Shown: piece after piece, positions 17,316-26,389 of the stretch
Position numbering within the stretch: the stretch's first letter is position 1
How the letters are laid out: each line of letters begins with the position of its first letter
Assembly: GCF_001685355.1 (NCBI RefSeq)
Contig: NZ_CP016438.1
Location: forward strand, 4,836,001 to 4,900,000
Reading direction: 5' to 3'
Source: Streptomyces lincolnensis
Lineage (GTDB): Bacteria > Actinomycetota > Actinomycetes > Streptomycetales > Streptomycetaceae
Length of the DNA: 64,000 nt
Notes under the pieces: generated by a model
Told to the model about the DNA's origin: nothing
Databases searched by the model: none
What the model saw: the letters and a program-made list of their open reading frames with translations, nothing else
Translations under genes and position numbers: made by a program

Positions 17316-18158
17316 TCAGTTCGCCGAGCGCCGGTCCCGCACCGACCGCCAGCGCTCCACGACCCGCCCGTACGCCTCACCCGCCGTGACCCCGTCGCCG
17401 TGCCGGAGCGCCTCGATGCCCTCGGCCACGTCCGCCGCCGAGTGGTCGTCCTCCAGCTCACCGACAGGCAGCACGTGCACCAGGCCGCCGTAGTCGAGCT
17501 CCACCAGGGAGCGCGGGTGGAACTCCTCCAGCCAGCGCCCGACGTCGATCACGCCGTCGATGAGCGGTCCCTCGTCGACGGACTCCTTCAGGGCTCTGAG
17601 GGCCCGCGCCACGCGCCGCCGGGCCTGCACCATGGGCGTGCGGTAGCGCAGCGTCGGCGGGGTCTCGGCGGAGCCCTTGTCGAACCGCCGCTCCTCGTCG
17701 CCGACGAGCACGAACCAGTTCAGCGGCACCTGCCAGGTCGCCGTACGGATCCAGGGCCGGGCGTCCGGGTTGCGGGCCAGCCAGCGTTCGTAGTCCTGGG
17801 CCGCCTGCCGCCGTACGACGGGAGGCAGCACGGCGTCCAGGACGGGCGGCGGGAGCTCCTCGGTGAGCTCGTCCAGGGCCTGCCAGCCGCGCAGCCGGGT
17901 GCGCCACGGGCAGACGCACACCACGCCGTCCACATCCAGCACGAACGCGTCGGCGCTCTCGTGCACCGGCACCGGGATCGGCGGGGTGGGCAGCAAGTCG
18001 GCCAGGGAGCGGCGCAGTTCGTCCTGGTACGAGGGACGGTCGGAGCGCCGGGCGTAGCGCGCCCAGTGGCCGCGCTCGGGCTCGGGGAAGGCGGCCAGCG
18101 GCTCGTACACGCGCAGATAGGTCGTGTACGGGACGATCACCGAGGACACCTTGGGCAC
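17316..18158 (-). CDS. conserved hypothetical protein next to bldC
   Basis: The 280-residue cytosolic protein has no membrane segment and no signal peptide. Visible features are an early tyrosine-rich stretch (IVPYTTYLRVYEPL), FVLDVDGVVCVCPWRTRLRGW, and a Trp-rich centre (WIRTATWQVPLNWFVLV). The C-terminus is rich in Glu/Arg. I do not recognise a domain. The GTG at 18158 (VPKVSSVIV) after GGGGAGGGAG is preferred to the open frame beginning at 18209. It has the same neighbours, bldC and vdh, as in other Streptomyces. Confidence 0.7.
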   Translation of the reverse strand: MPKVSSVIVPYTTYLRVYEPLAAFPEPERGHWARYARRSDRPSYQDELRRSLADLLPTPPIPVPVHESADAFVLDVDGVVCVCPWRTRLRGWQALDELTEELPPPVLDAVLPPVVRRQAAQDYERWLARNPDARPWIRTATWQVPLNWFVLVGDEERRFDKGSAETPPTLRYRTPMVQARRRVARALRALKESVDEGPLIDGVIDVGRWLEEFHPRSLVELDYGGLVHVLPVGELEDDHSAADVAEGIEALRHGDGVTAGEAYGRVVERWRSVRDRRSAN

Positions 18159-18380
18159 GCCTGCTCCCTCCCCCTCCCGCTGCCAGGAAAACCTGCGGAA
18201 CCCGCACACGAACGAGCGGGAAAACTATGCAAATCGTCGCACGGACGTACCCCGGTCGTAGATGATCCTGAGCACTGCACGGATGGCGGGCCTCCCAGGC
18301 TCTAATCTCATCCTCACAGCCCCCGCCACCCACACGGGAGCTGATCTCCACCCGCCGCAATTTACTCAGGAGTCACCACA

Positions 18381-19475
18381 GTGACCGACGTAACCGGCGC
18401 ACCTGCTGATGTACTGCACACCCTGTTCCACTCGGACCAGGGTGGCCATGAGCAAGTCGTGCTCTGCCAGGACCGCAAGAGCGGCCTCAAGGCCGTCATC
18501 GCCCTCCACTCCACCGCCCTGGGCCCCGCGCTCGGCGGTACGCGTTTCTATCCCTACGCGAGCGAGCGGGAGGCCGTCGCCGACGCGCTCAACCTCGCGC
18601 GCGGGATGTCGTACAAGAACGCCATGGCCGGTCTCGACCACGGCGGCGGCAAGGCCGTGATCATCGGTGATCCGGAGCGCGACAAGACCGAGGAACTGCT
18701 GCTGGCTTACGGCCGCTTCGTGGCCTCGCTCGGCGGGCGCTACGTCACCGCGTGCGATGTCGGCACGTACGTCGCCGACATGGACGTCGTCGCACGTGAG
18801 TGCCGCTGGACGACCGGGCGCTCCCCCGAGCACGGCGGCGCCGGCGACTCCTCTGTACTGACCGCCTTCGGCGTCTACCAGGGCATGCGGGCCTCCGCGC
18901 GGCACCTGTGGGGCGACCCGTCACTGCGCGGCCGTACGGTCGGCGTCGCGGGGGTCGGCAAGGTCGGCCACCACCTCGTGGAGCACCTCCTGGACGAGGG
19001 CGCCCGGGTGGTGATCACGGACGTACGGCCGGAGGCCGTGCGGCGGATCGCCGACGCGCACCCCTCCGTGGCAGTCGTCGCCGACACCGACGCCCTCATC
19101 CGCGTCGAGGGACTCGACATCTACGCCCCGTGCGCGCTGGGCGGGGCCCTGAACGACGACTCCGTGCCGGTGCTGACCGCGAGCGTCGTCTGCGGGGCCG
19201 CCAACAACCAGCTCGAACACCCCGGAGTAGAGAAGGACCTCGCGGACCGCGGGATCCTCTACGCGCCGGACTACGTGGTGAACGCCGGCGGTGTCATCCA
19301 GGTCGCCGACGAACTGCACGGGTTCGACTTCGAGCGGTGCAAGGCCAAGGCCGCGAAGATCTACGACACCACGCTCGCCATATTCGCACGTGCGAAGGCG
19401 GATGGGATTCCACCGGCCGCCGCGGCCGACCGGATCGCCGAGCAGCGGATGGCGGAGGGACGCGGGACACACTGA
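18381..19475 (+). CDS. vdh: valine (branched-chain/Phe) dehydrogenase
   Basis: The 364-residue product is a Glu/Leu/Phe/Val dehydrogenase: the substrate pocket [11 protein letters not shown], catalytic Lys in [11 protein letters not shown], and a Rossmann NAD-binding motif [11 protein letters not shown] near residue 188. It oxidatively deaminates valine and related amino acids to 2-oxo acids with NAD+, feeding acyl-CoA precursors for polyketides; 364 residues is the length of the S. coelicolor enzyme. The GTG start at 18381 follows CAGGAG. It is transcribed divergently from the hypothetical gene at 17316-18158. Confidence 0.93.
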   Translation: MTDVTGAPADVLHTLFHSDQGGHEQVVLCQDRKSGLKAVIALHSTALGPALGGTRFYPYASEREAVADALNLARGMSYKNAMAGLDHGGGKAVIIGDPERDKTEELLLAYGRFVASLGGRYVTACDVGTYVADMDVVARECRWTTGRSPEHGGAGDSSVLTAFGVYQGMRASARHLWGDPSLRGRTVGVAGVGKVGHHLVEHLLDEGARVVITDVRPEAVRRIADAHPSVAVVADTDALIRVEGLDIYAPCALGGALNDDSVPVLTASVVCGAANNQLEHPGVEKDLADRGILYAPDYVVNAGGVIQVADELHGFDFERCKAKAAKIYDTTLAIFARAKADGIPPAAAADRIAEQRMAEGRGTH

Positions 19476-19769
19476 GGGCCCCTTCCCGGGTTTGGCCGGT
19501 ACCTGTCGGCGCACACTTAGAGAGAACTCTCACGTTCGTCGGCGGGTCGGCTGCCAAGAAGTGGTTAAAATCGCGGTTGACCAGCGGGGAAAGGGCTCCC
19601 CGAGGGTTCTGGGGCCAGGCGCGTCCTGCGGGCGACGTACCGTATGGGCGTGGGCTCAGGTACCGTGGAAGCCCTACGGACCGGTCTCTCCATGGAGAGT
19701 CCGTTCCAGATCATGAACGCGTGTCAAGACTCTGGGGCCACCGAGCCCCGTATCCGAGGGGGTCGAGCC
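19476..19769. promoter_or_regulatory. 294-base leader region before the DUF3073 gene
   Basis: No gene is visible. The region carries a possible -35 element (GGTTGACC near 19573) and, from 19677 to 19703, a strong hairpin built around the perfect palindrome CTCTCCATGGAGAG. A shorter GGGGCC...GAGCCCC pairing lies near 19736-19750, just before the gene. This could be a structured 5' leader. Confidence 0.35.
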
Positions 19770-20024
19770 ATGGGGCGCGGCCGGGCAAAGGCCAAGCAGA
19801 CGAAGGTCGCCCGCCAGCTGAAGTACAGCAGCGGCGGGACTGACCTCTCGCGTCTGGCCAATGAGCTGGGCGCTTCGACTTCGAGTCAGCCGCCGAATGG
19901 CGAGCCGTTCGAGGACGACGACGAGGAAGATGACCCGTACTCCCAGTACGCGGATCTCTATAACGACGATGAGGACGAGGACGACGAGTCCGGTCCCACG
20001 TCCCAACACCGCCGCGGCGCTTGA
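19770..20024 (+). CDS. DUF3073 acidic small protein
   Basis: The 84-residue product starts with a basic segment (MGRGRAKAKQTKVARQLKY) and ends in a very acidic tail (DDDEEDDPYSQYADLY then DDEDEDDES). This is the DUF3073 family, common in actinobacteria and usually next to purM, as here. The function is unknown; the charge split suggests nucleic-acid or protein binding. The ATG at 19770 was chosen over an upstream in-frame ATG because the family begins MGRGRAKAK. Confidence 0.9.
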   Translation: MGRGRAKAKQTKVARQLKYSSGGTDLSRLANELGASTSSQPPNGEPFEDDDEEDDPYSQYADLYNDDEDEDDESGPTSQHRRGA

Positions 20025-20041
20025 CGCATCAGCTGTGCTTG

Positions 20042-20082
20042 ACCCGGTCCGGTAGTGGTCCACACCACCGGACCGGGTTTTG
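20042..20082. terminator. bidirectional terminator between DUF3073 and purM
   Basis: ACCCGGTCCGGT...ACCGGACCGGGT is a 12-bp perfect stem followed by TTTT on the plus strand, between two convergent genes. Confidence 0.9.
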
Positions 20083-20091
20083 CGCTGCCTG

Positions 20092-21156
20092 TCAGGCGTA
20101 GTCCCCCACCAGTTCGGCGCCCGTGGTGTGGTCGCCGCGCTCGGTGATCTCGCCCGCGACCCATGCCTCGACCCCGCGGTCGGCCAGGGTGGCCAGGGCC
20201 ACGTCCGCCGATTCCTCGGGGACGATCGCGATCATGCCGACGCCCATGTTGAGGGTCTTCTCCAGCTCCAGGCGCTCGACCTGACCCGTCTTCCCGACGA
20301 GGTCGAAGATCGGGTCCGGGGCCCAGGTGGAGCGCTCGACGGTCGCGTGCAGGGCGTCGGGGATCACGCGGGCCAGGTTGGCCGCCAGACCGCCTCCCGT
20401 GACGTGCGAGAACGCGTGCACATCGGTGGTGCGGATCAGGGCCAGGCAGTCCAGCGAGTAGATCTTGGTGGGCTCCAGCAGCTCCTCGCCGAGGGTGCGG
20501 CCGAGTTCGTCGATCCGGGCGTCCAGGGCGAGGCCCGCCTCGTTCAGCAGGACGTGCCGCACGAGCGAGTACCCGTTCGAGTGAAGACCCGAGGCCGCCA
20601 TGGCGATGACCGCGTCACCCTTACGGATACGATCCGCGCCGAGCAGCCGGTCCGCCTCGACCACGCCCGTACCGGCGCCGGCGACGTCGAAGTCGTCCGG
20701 GCCGAGCAGACCGGGGTGTTCGGCCGTCTCGCCGCCCACCAGGGCGCAGCCGGCGAGCACACAGCCCTCGGCGATGCCCTTGACGATGGCGGCGACCCGC
20801 TCGGGGTGGACCTTGCCGACACAGATGTAGTCGGTCATGAACAGCGGCTCGGCACCGCACACCACGATGTCGTCCATGACCATCGCGACCAGGTCGTGGC
20901 CGATGGTGTCGTAGACGCCGAGTTGGCGGGCGATGTCGACCTTGGTGCCCACGCCGTCCGTGGCGGAGGCGAGCAGGGGGCGCTCGTAGTGCTTGAGGGC
21001 GGAGGCGTCGAAGAGACCGGCGAAACCGCCGAGGCCGCCGAGGACCTCGGGGCGCTGCGTCTTCTTCACCCACTCCTTCATCAGCTCGACGGCGCGGTCG
21101 CCCGCCTCGATGTCGACGCCCGCGGCTGCGTAGCTGGCACCAGTTGTCTCAGACAT
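20092..21156 (-). CDS. purM: phosphoribosylformylglycinamidine cyclo-ligase (AIR synthetase)
   Basis: The 354-residue length is normal for PurM. Signature segments are ATDGVGTKVDIAR, DIVVCGAEPLFMTDYI, LVGGETAEHPG, ASGLHSNGYSLVR and THVTGGGL-type sequence (FSHVTGGGLAANL). It converts FGAM to AIR with ATP, step 5 of purine synthesis. The ATG at 21156 gives MSETTGASYAAAG. It lies 57 bases downstream of purF on the same strand and is probably cotranscribed with it. Confidence 0.97.
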   Translation of the reverse strand: MSETTGASYAAAGVDIEAGDRAVELMKEWVKKTQRPEVLGGLGGFAGLFDASALKHYERPLLASATDGVGTKVDIARQLGVYDTIGHDLVAMVMDDIVVCGAEPLFMTDYICVGKVHPERVAAIVKGIAEGCVLAGCALVGGETAEHPGLLGPDDFDVAGAGTGVVEADRLLGADRIRKGDAVIAMAASGLHSNGYSLVRHVLLNEAGLALDARIDELGRTLGEELLEPTKIYSLDCLALIRTTDVHAFSHVTGGGLAANLARVIPDALHATVERSTWAPDPIFDLVGKTGQVERLELEKTLNMGVGMIAIVPEESADVALATLADRGVEAWVAGEITERGDHTTGAELVGDYA

Positions 21157-21213
21157 GACGGTGAGAACTTTCGTGTCGTACGGCAGGTATGACGGCAGAT
21201 GTGATGGGCCGTC

Positions 21214-22740
21214 TTACGGGCGGCGGATCGCGTCGGAGGCGGCCGTGGCCGCCGGACCGGCCGCCAGCTCGGTCTCCAGAAGCTGCTTGCCGAGCAGCTC
21301 GGGGTCGGGCAGCTCCATCGGGTACTCGCCGTCGAAGCAGGCCCGGCACAGGTTCGGCTTGGCGATGGTGGTCGCCTCGATCATGCCGTCGATGGAGATG
21401 TACGAGAGGGAGTCGGCGCCCAGAGAGGTGCCGATCTCGTCGATGGTCATGCCGTTGGCGATGAGCTCGGCGCGGGTGGCGAAATCTATGCCGAAGAAGC
21501 AGGGCCACTTCACGGGCGGCGAGGAGATCCGGATGTGGACCTCGGCGGCGCCCGCCTCGCGGAGCATGCGGACCAGGGCGCGCTGGGTGTTGCCGCGCAC
21601 GATCGAGTCGTCGACGACGACCAGTCGCTTGCCCTTGATGACTTCCTTCAGCGGGTTCAGCTTCAGGCGGATGCCGAGCTGCCGGATCGTCTGCGAGGGC
21701 TGGATGAACGTACGGCCGACGTAGGCGTTCTTCACCAGGCCCGCGCCGAAGGGGATGCCGGAGGCCTCCGCGTAACCGATGGCGGCCGGGGTGCCGGACT
21801 CCGGAGTCGCTATGACCAGGTCGGCGTCGACCGGGGCTTCCTTCGCGAGCTTGCGGCCCATCTCCACACGGGAGAGGTAGACGTTGCGGCCGGCGATGTC
21901 GGTGTCCGGGCGGGCCAGGTAGACGTACTCGAAGACACACCCCTTGGGCTTCGCTTCCGCGAATCGGGAGGTGCGCAGACCGTTCTCGTCGATGGCGACG
22001 AACTCGCCCGGCTCGATCTCGCGGACGTACGCGGCGCCGCAGATGTCGAGGGCGGCGGACTCGGAGGCGACCACCCAGCCGCGCTCCAGACGACCGAGGA
22101 CCAGCGGGCGGATGCCCTGCGGGTCACGGGCGGCGTAGAGGGTGTGCTCGTCCATGAAGACGAGGGAGAACGCGCCGCGCACCTTCGGAAGGACCGTGTG
22201 GGCGGCCTCCTCGATGGTCAGGGGCTTGCCGTCCTCGTCGACCTGGGCCGCGAGGAGCGCGGTGAGCAGGTCGGTGTCGTTGGTGGCCGCGACGCGCGGC
22301 GTACGGCCCTCCTGCTTGGGCAGGTCGGCGACCATCTCGGCGAGCTGGGCCGTGTTGACCAGGTTGCCGTTGTGGCCGAGCGCGATGGAGCCGTGCGCGG
22401 TGGCACGGAAGGTGGGCTGGGCGTTCTCCCACACGGAGGCGCCGGTGGTCGAGTAGCGGGCGTGTCCGACCGCGATGTGACCCTGGAGTGAACCGAGCGA
22501 GGTCTCGTCGAAGACCTGGGAAACGAGGCCCATGTCCTTGAAGACGAGGATCTGGGAGCCATTGCTGACCGCGATACCCGCGGATTCCTGGCCCCGATGC
22601 TGGAGGGCGTAGAGCCCGAAGTACGTGAGCTTGGCGACCTCTTCGCCCGGAGCCCAGACACCGAAGACGCCGCAGGCGTCCTGGGGGCCCTTCTCTCCGG
22701 GGAGCAGGTCGTGGTTGAGTCGTCCGTCACCACGTGGCAC
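21214..22740 (-). CDS. purF: amidophosphoribosyltransferase
   Basis: The 508-residue product begins with a propeptide ending before Cys23 (GPQDACGVFGVW), the N-terminal nucleophile of the class II glutaminase domain. The PRTase domain follows with VVVDDSIVRGNT (PRPP loop). Cysteines near GCVFEYVYLARPD and in CRACFDGEYP match the 4Fe-4S cluster of Bacillus-type PurF. It makes phosphoribosylamine from PRPP and glutamine, the first committed purine step. The start is GTG at 22740. The family is feedback-regulated by nucleotides. Confidence 0.97.
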   Translation of the reverse strand: MPRGDGRLNHDLLPGEKGPQDACGVFGVWAPGEEVAKLTYFGLYALQHRGQESAGIAVSNGSQILVFKDMGLVSQVFDETSLGSLQGHIAVGHARYSTTGASVWENAQPTFRATAHGSIALGHNGNLVNTAQLAEMVADLPKQEGRTPRVAATNDTDLLTALLAAQVDEDGKPLTIEEAAHTVLPKVRGAFSLVFMDEHTLYAARDPQGIRPLVLGRLERGWVVASESAALDICGAAYVREIEPGEFVAIDENGLRTSRFAEAKPKGCVFEYVYLARPDTDIAGRNVYLSRVEMGRKLAKEAPVDADLVIATPESGTPAAIGYAEASGIPFGAGLVKNAYVGRTFIQPSQTIRQLGIRLKLNPLKEVIKGKRLVVVDDSIVRGNTQRALVRMLREAGAAEVHIRISSPPVKWPCFFGIDFATRAELIANGMTIDEIGTSLGADSLSYISIDGMIEATTIAKPNLCRACFDGEYPMELPDPELLGKQLLETELAAGPAATAASDAIRRP

Positions 22741-22812
22741 GGTTCCGAGTGTAGGCGAGATCGACCACTGGTCCGAATTGGGGAATGTGCCCCCACGCTT
22801 GACGGAAGTGGA

Positions 22813-23277
22813 TCACTTGGCCGCGGATGCCCGCACGCTCGTGCCGTTTGCGCTGGTCAGCGTGAGGGTGTTCTGATCGATCCGGTAAGTGATCTTGCCA
22901 TCGAAGAGCTTCAGCAGGGCACGTTCGGTGTCCATGAGTGAGGCTTCGCACATCATTCGGGTGGTGGCCGGGGCGCCCAGGGTGATATGTCCGTCGCCTA
23001 CGGTCGCGGTGGCGTTGACGTGGTTGCAGCCGAGCCGGCCGCCGAGTTTGCCGGTCTTGGGGTCGATCGCGATCTGCGCGTCGCCCTTGGTTTTGTGAGT
23101 CGTGCCGTCCGCCGTGACGGTGGCGATGTTCCACTTGGTGCCGGTGACGGGTGGCTCGACGCGGACCGAGCCGCTGCCCGGCTGCCGTCCGGCCTGCTCC
23201 TCGCCGCAGGCCGCCGCGAGCGGCAGGATCGCCAGGGCCGTCGCCGTGATCATCAGTCGCTGCTTCTGCCTGTACAT
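22813..23277 (-). CDS. META/HslJ-domain lipoprotein
   Basis: The 154-residue product has a lipoprotein signal with lipobox LAAAC (Cys about 24), followed by a META domain: GTKWNIATVTADG, GRLGCNHVNATATVGDGHI, then TRMMCEASLMDTE and the closing LTLTSANG. META/HslJ domains are small beta-barrel proteins linked to envelope stress and heat-shock phenotypes in other bacteria; the role here is unknown. It sits 72 bases before purF on the same strand but is functionally unrelated. Confidence 0.8.
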   Translation of the reverse strand: MYRQKQRLMITATALAILPLAAACGEEQAGRQPGSGSVRVEPPVTGTKWNIATVTADGTTHKTKGDAQIAIDPKTGKLGGRLGCNHVNATATVGDGHITLGAPATTRMMCEASLMDTERALLKLFDGKITYRIDQNTLTLTSANGTSVRASAAK

Positions 23278-23349
23278 GCCGATTCGACGGGGCGCATGGG
23301 GTGATCGGTTCCACTCCCGGCCCCGTTCACTGCGGTTTCCGGCCTCCGC

Positions 23350-24147
23350 TCACCGCATCAGCGGCAGCAGTCCGCCGAGATCGGCCCGCTCCCCGCTCGC
23401 GCTGACCTTCGCCTCCTCCAGCGCGTCCCGCCAGGCCAGCCGCCCGGTCGCGAGCCGGATCCAGGTCAGCGGGTCGGTCTCGACGACGTTGGGCGGGGTG
23501 CCCCGGGTGTGCCGGAGTCCTTCGACGCACTGCACCACGGCGTACGGCGGGATCCGCACCTCGGTCGAGCCGCCCGGCGCCTTCGCGGCCAGCGCGTCGG
23601 CGAGCAGGCGGGTGGCGGCGGCGAGGGCCTGACGGTCCTGGGGGATGTCGAGGCCGGGGACGGCCGCGTTGAGGTCGTCGGTGTGGACGACCAGTTCGAC
23701 GGTGCGCGTGACCAGGTAGTCGGCGAGGGTCATGGCGCCGGTGCGGGCGGCCAGGACGCGGGTGTCGGACGCGGTGGCCAGAGCTTCGACGATGCCTTCC
23801 GCGGTGCGCGTGTAGAGGGCGTCCAGGTCGGTGTTCGCCTCCGCCAGCTCCCGGGTGCCGTCCGCGATGTCCCCGGCACGGGCCGCGGTGGCGAACGGCC
23901 ACTGAAGCAGCGTGAGCTCCGCCTTCGCCGGCTCCTCCCGCGCCAGGTTCCGGCTGACCGTCTCGACGGCCATCGTCACGTGCGCGGCCAGGTCGCGTAC
24001 CGTCCAGCCGTCCAGGCGGGTGGGGAGGGCGAGCTGCCCGGGAGTCAGGGTGCGTACGGCCTGCCGTACGGCGTCGAACTGGGTCAGTACCGCGGCGCGG
24101 ATCTTGCGGGAGTCGTAGGTGCGCGCGCGCTTCTTGGCCGGGGGCAT
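23350..24147 (-). CDS. maleylpyruvate-isomerase-family mycothiol-dependent protein
   Basis: The 265-residue product has the MDMPI N-terminal four-helix (DinB-like) domain: LTPGQLALPTRLDGWTVRDL, then AAHV with the metal-binding His, and VELVVHTDDL with further ligands. The C-terminal part resembles the sterol-carrier-like domain often found with it. Such enzymes use mycothiol, the actinobacterial thiol, but the substrate of this branch is unknown. The N-terminus is basic (MPPAKKRARTYDSRK). It is divergent from the FHA-like gene. Confidence 0.75.
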   Translation of the reverse strand: MPPAKKRARTYDSRKIRAAVLTQFDAVRQAVRTLTPGQLALPTRLDGWTVRDLAAHVTMAVETVSRNLAREEPAKAELTLLQWPFATAARAGDIADGTRELAEANTDLDALYTRTAEGIVEALATASDTRVLAARTGAMTLADYLVTRTVELVVHTDDLNAAVPGLDIPQDRQALAAATRLLADALAAKAPGGSTEVRIPPYAVVQCVEGLRHTRGTPPNVVETDPLTWIRLATGRLAWRDALEEAKVSASGERADLGGLLPLMR

Positions 24148-24273
24148 GGCTGGAGCCTAGTTGTCGAGAACAGCCCGGTGGACACGCCAGTGCGGCGCAG
24201 AGGTGTGCGTGGGGCGGGCGGGGTCCTTACCTTGATGACTGCCCAGGGGCCGGACTACAGGGGGAGGTCCTGC

Positions 24274-25002
24274 GTGGACACCGTCATCGTCGTACCGCCG
24301 CACGACGGCAGAACCGGCCCCGAGGAGCAGATCCGTCTCCTGCCGGGGGACTCCCTGGCCTTCGGGCGGGCCGTGCCGCGCGGCGGCATGGCGATCGCGC
24401 ACGAAGGGGTCTCACGGGTCGCCGGGGAGATCACCGCGCACCCGACGTTCTGGTCCCTCAGCAACCTCAGCCGCGACCGGACCTATGTGGTCGAGAACCC
24501 GGAGGGGGCCGGCGAGCACATCAAGATCGCACCGGGGCGGCTGGGCGCACCCGTGTCGTTCGAGTTCGCCCGGGTCGTCCTGCCCGCGACCCACGACCTG
24601 GTGACCTTCGACGTCTGGGCACCCGGCCACGACTACCTCGACCGCGACCACCCCGGCCGGGTGGGAGCCCCGACGGCGTCGGCGTTCCCGCTCGACCGTG
24701 GCGCCCGCTACTTCCTGGTGCTCGCCGCACTGTGCGAACCCCGGCTGCGGGGAGAGCCGTACGCCCCGCTGCCGACCGCCGAACAACTGGTCGAGCGGCT
24801 GCGCGGGGTGTGGCCGGAGGCCAACCGCGGATCCGTGCAGTGGAACGTCGACTACCTCGCCGAGAAGCTGCGCCTGCGGCCGAGCGAGGCCTACGCGCCC
24901 CGCCGGCACGGCAAGAAGGAGACCTTGGTGGCGCTGGCGCTGCGCTTCGACCTCGTACGCGAGGACGACATGCACCTGCTGGCCGGTGAGGTGCTGCGAT
25001 GA
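24274..25002 (+). CDS. FHA-like domain protein paired with a Ser/Thr kinase
   Basis: The 242-residue product has an N-terminal FHA-like fold: LLPGDSLAFGR, a Ser/Arg loop (EGVSRVAGEI) and SLSNLSRDRTYVVENPEG, which resemble the phosphothreonine-binding loops. The C-terminal half (LVLAALCEPRLRGEP, then helix-rich sequence) resembles the helical tail found with bacterial FHA adaptors. The GTG at 24274 follows GGGGGAGG. Its stop codon overlaps the start of the kinase gene (ATGA), so the two are translationally coupled; it is probably the kinase's substrate or adaptor. Confidence 0.75.
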   Translation: MDTVIVVPPHDGRTGPEEQIRLLPGDSLAFGRAVPRGGMAIAHEGVSRVAGEITAHPTFWSLSNLSRDRTYVVENPEGAGEHIKIAPGRLGAPVSFEFARVVLPATHDLVTFDVWAPGHDYLDRDHPGRVGAPTASAFPLDRGARYFLVLAALCEPRLRGEPYAPLPTAEQLVERLRGVWPEANRGSVQWNVDYLAEKLRLRPSEAYAPRRHGKKETLVALALRFDLVREDDMHLLAGEVLR

Positions 25003-26360
25003 CGTCCGGCACGGGGCCGCCGCACACCCTGACCGTCCCGGAGGGCTACCGGGTCGGCCCCTGGACCGTCGGCGCGACGGTGGGCTCGGGCGCGTTCGGC
25101 ACGGTGTGCGCGGCGACCCGGGAGACCGGCGGGGACGACGGCACACCGTCGCGGACCGCCCTGAAGTTCCTGCCGACCGGCACTCGTACCCCGCGCCAGC
25201 TGCGGCATCTGCGGGACCTGGTGGAGCGCGAGACGGCGCTGCTGCGGAGCGTGCGCGAGCCCCGGCTGATCCGGATGCACGACGTCCTCACCGTCGACGA
25301 CCCCGACCGCCCCGACCTCGACGGCGCCACCGTCCTGGTCCTCGAACGCGCCGAGCGGTCACTGGAGGACCTGCTGGCCGAGCGCCCGGAAGCCGCCCGC
25401 GAGGCCGGTCCCGCACTCCTCGCCCAGGTCTGCGAGGGGCTCGCCCAGCTGCACCGGGCCGGCTGGGTGCACGGCGACCTCAAGCCCGCCAACGTCCTGC
25501 TCATGGCGGACGGCACCGCCCGGCTCGCCGACTTCAGCACGGCCGCCGAACTGGAGGGCACCCACGCCTACGCCCCGCCCTTCGCCACCCCGGACCACTC
25601 ACCGCCCGAGCTGCTGCGGCCGACGCACGGCGAACGCGGTACCCGGACCCGGCCCACCGCCGACATCTGGGCCTTCGGAGTCCTCGCCCACCTCGTCCTC
25701 GCGGGCACCCACCCGCTGCCCGGTGCGACGGTCGCCGCCCGCAAGGAGGCTGCCGTGCGCTACGCGCGGCGCGCCGAGGACCTGCGCCTTTCGCCACGGC
25801 TGCCCGCTGCGTGGCGGCCGGTCGTGGCCGACTGCCTGGCCCGCACCCACGCCGAGCGCGCCGCCCATGACGCCGAGTCCCTGCTGCCCCGGGTCGTCGA
25901 GGCCGGACGCGGGGCGGCGCTTCCCCACCGTGCCGCCCCGCGCCGGCGGTACCTGTCGGTCTCGCTGGCCGCCGCCGCCCTCGGTGCTCTCGCCGTCGGG
26001 CTGCTCGCCTGGCCCGACAACCGAGAACGGGGCCGGGCCGACCCGGCCGGCTACGCCCGGTGTCTCCAGGGCGACGTCTGCTTCTTCACGGAGCCGGACG
26101 GCCGGGGCCGGATGTGCGCCTGGACGCAGGACGACCCCAACTGGCGGGACGGCGCGCAGTCCTGCTCCTGGGCCGGCGACAGCGCCGGATCCGTGTTCAA
26201 CAACGGCTTCGGAACAGCCGCCGGCGAGACGTACGTCGACGTCGTCTACTTCTCCGAGACCTCCCTGCGCGCCCGCCTGGGCTGCGTGGAGAACGGCACC
26301 CGGGCGAACCTCCCGGCCGGGACGAAGCCCCGGTCGCACACCTGGGCCAAGGCCTGTTAG
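24999..26360 (+). CDS. transmembrane Ser/Thr protein kinase with C-terminal I36-like extracellular domain
   Basis: This 453-residue protein has three parts. Residues 15-295 are a protein kinase domain with a Gly-rich loop (GSGAFGTV), an ALKFL lysine, a VERE glutamate and the catalytic loop HGDLKPANVLL. The usual HRD is HGD, and the metal-binding DFG is DFS. Residues 308-330 form one membrane helix (YLSVSLAAAALGALAVGLLAW). The last ~115 residues have a Cys-rich beta/gamma-crystallin-like pattern (CFFTEPDGRGRMCAW, VFNNGF) of the peptidase-inhibitor I36 family, predicted outside the cell. It is coupled to the FHA-like gene upstream. Confidence 0.8.
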   Translation: MTSGTGPPHTLTVPEGYRVGPWTVGATVGSGAFGTVCAATRETGGDDGTPSRTALKFLPTGTRTPRQLRHLRDLVERETALLRSVREPRLIRMHDVLTVDDPDRPDLDGATVLVLERAERSLEDLLAERPEAAREAGPALLAQVCEGLAQLHRAGWVHGDLKPANVLLMADGTARLADFSTAAELEGTHAYAPPFATPDHSPPELLRPTHGERGTRTRPTADIWAFGVLAHLVLAGTHPLPGATVAARKEAAVRYARRAEDLRLSPRLPAAWRPVVADCLARTHAERAAHDAESLLPRVVEAGRGAALPHRAAPRRRYLSVSLAAAALGALAVGLLAWPDNRERGRADPAGYARCLQGDVCFFTEPDGRGRMCAWTQDDPNWRDGAQSCSWAGDSAGSVFNNGFGTAAGETYVDVVYFSETSLRARLGCVENGTRANLPAGTKPRSHTWAKAC

Positions 26361-26389
26361 GCGTACGACCGGGGGGCGGGCACCGCTTG

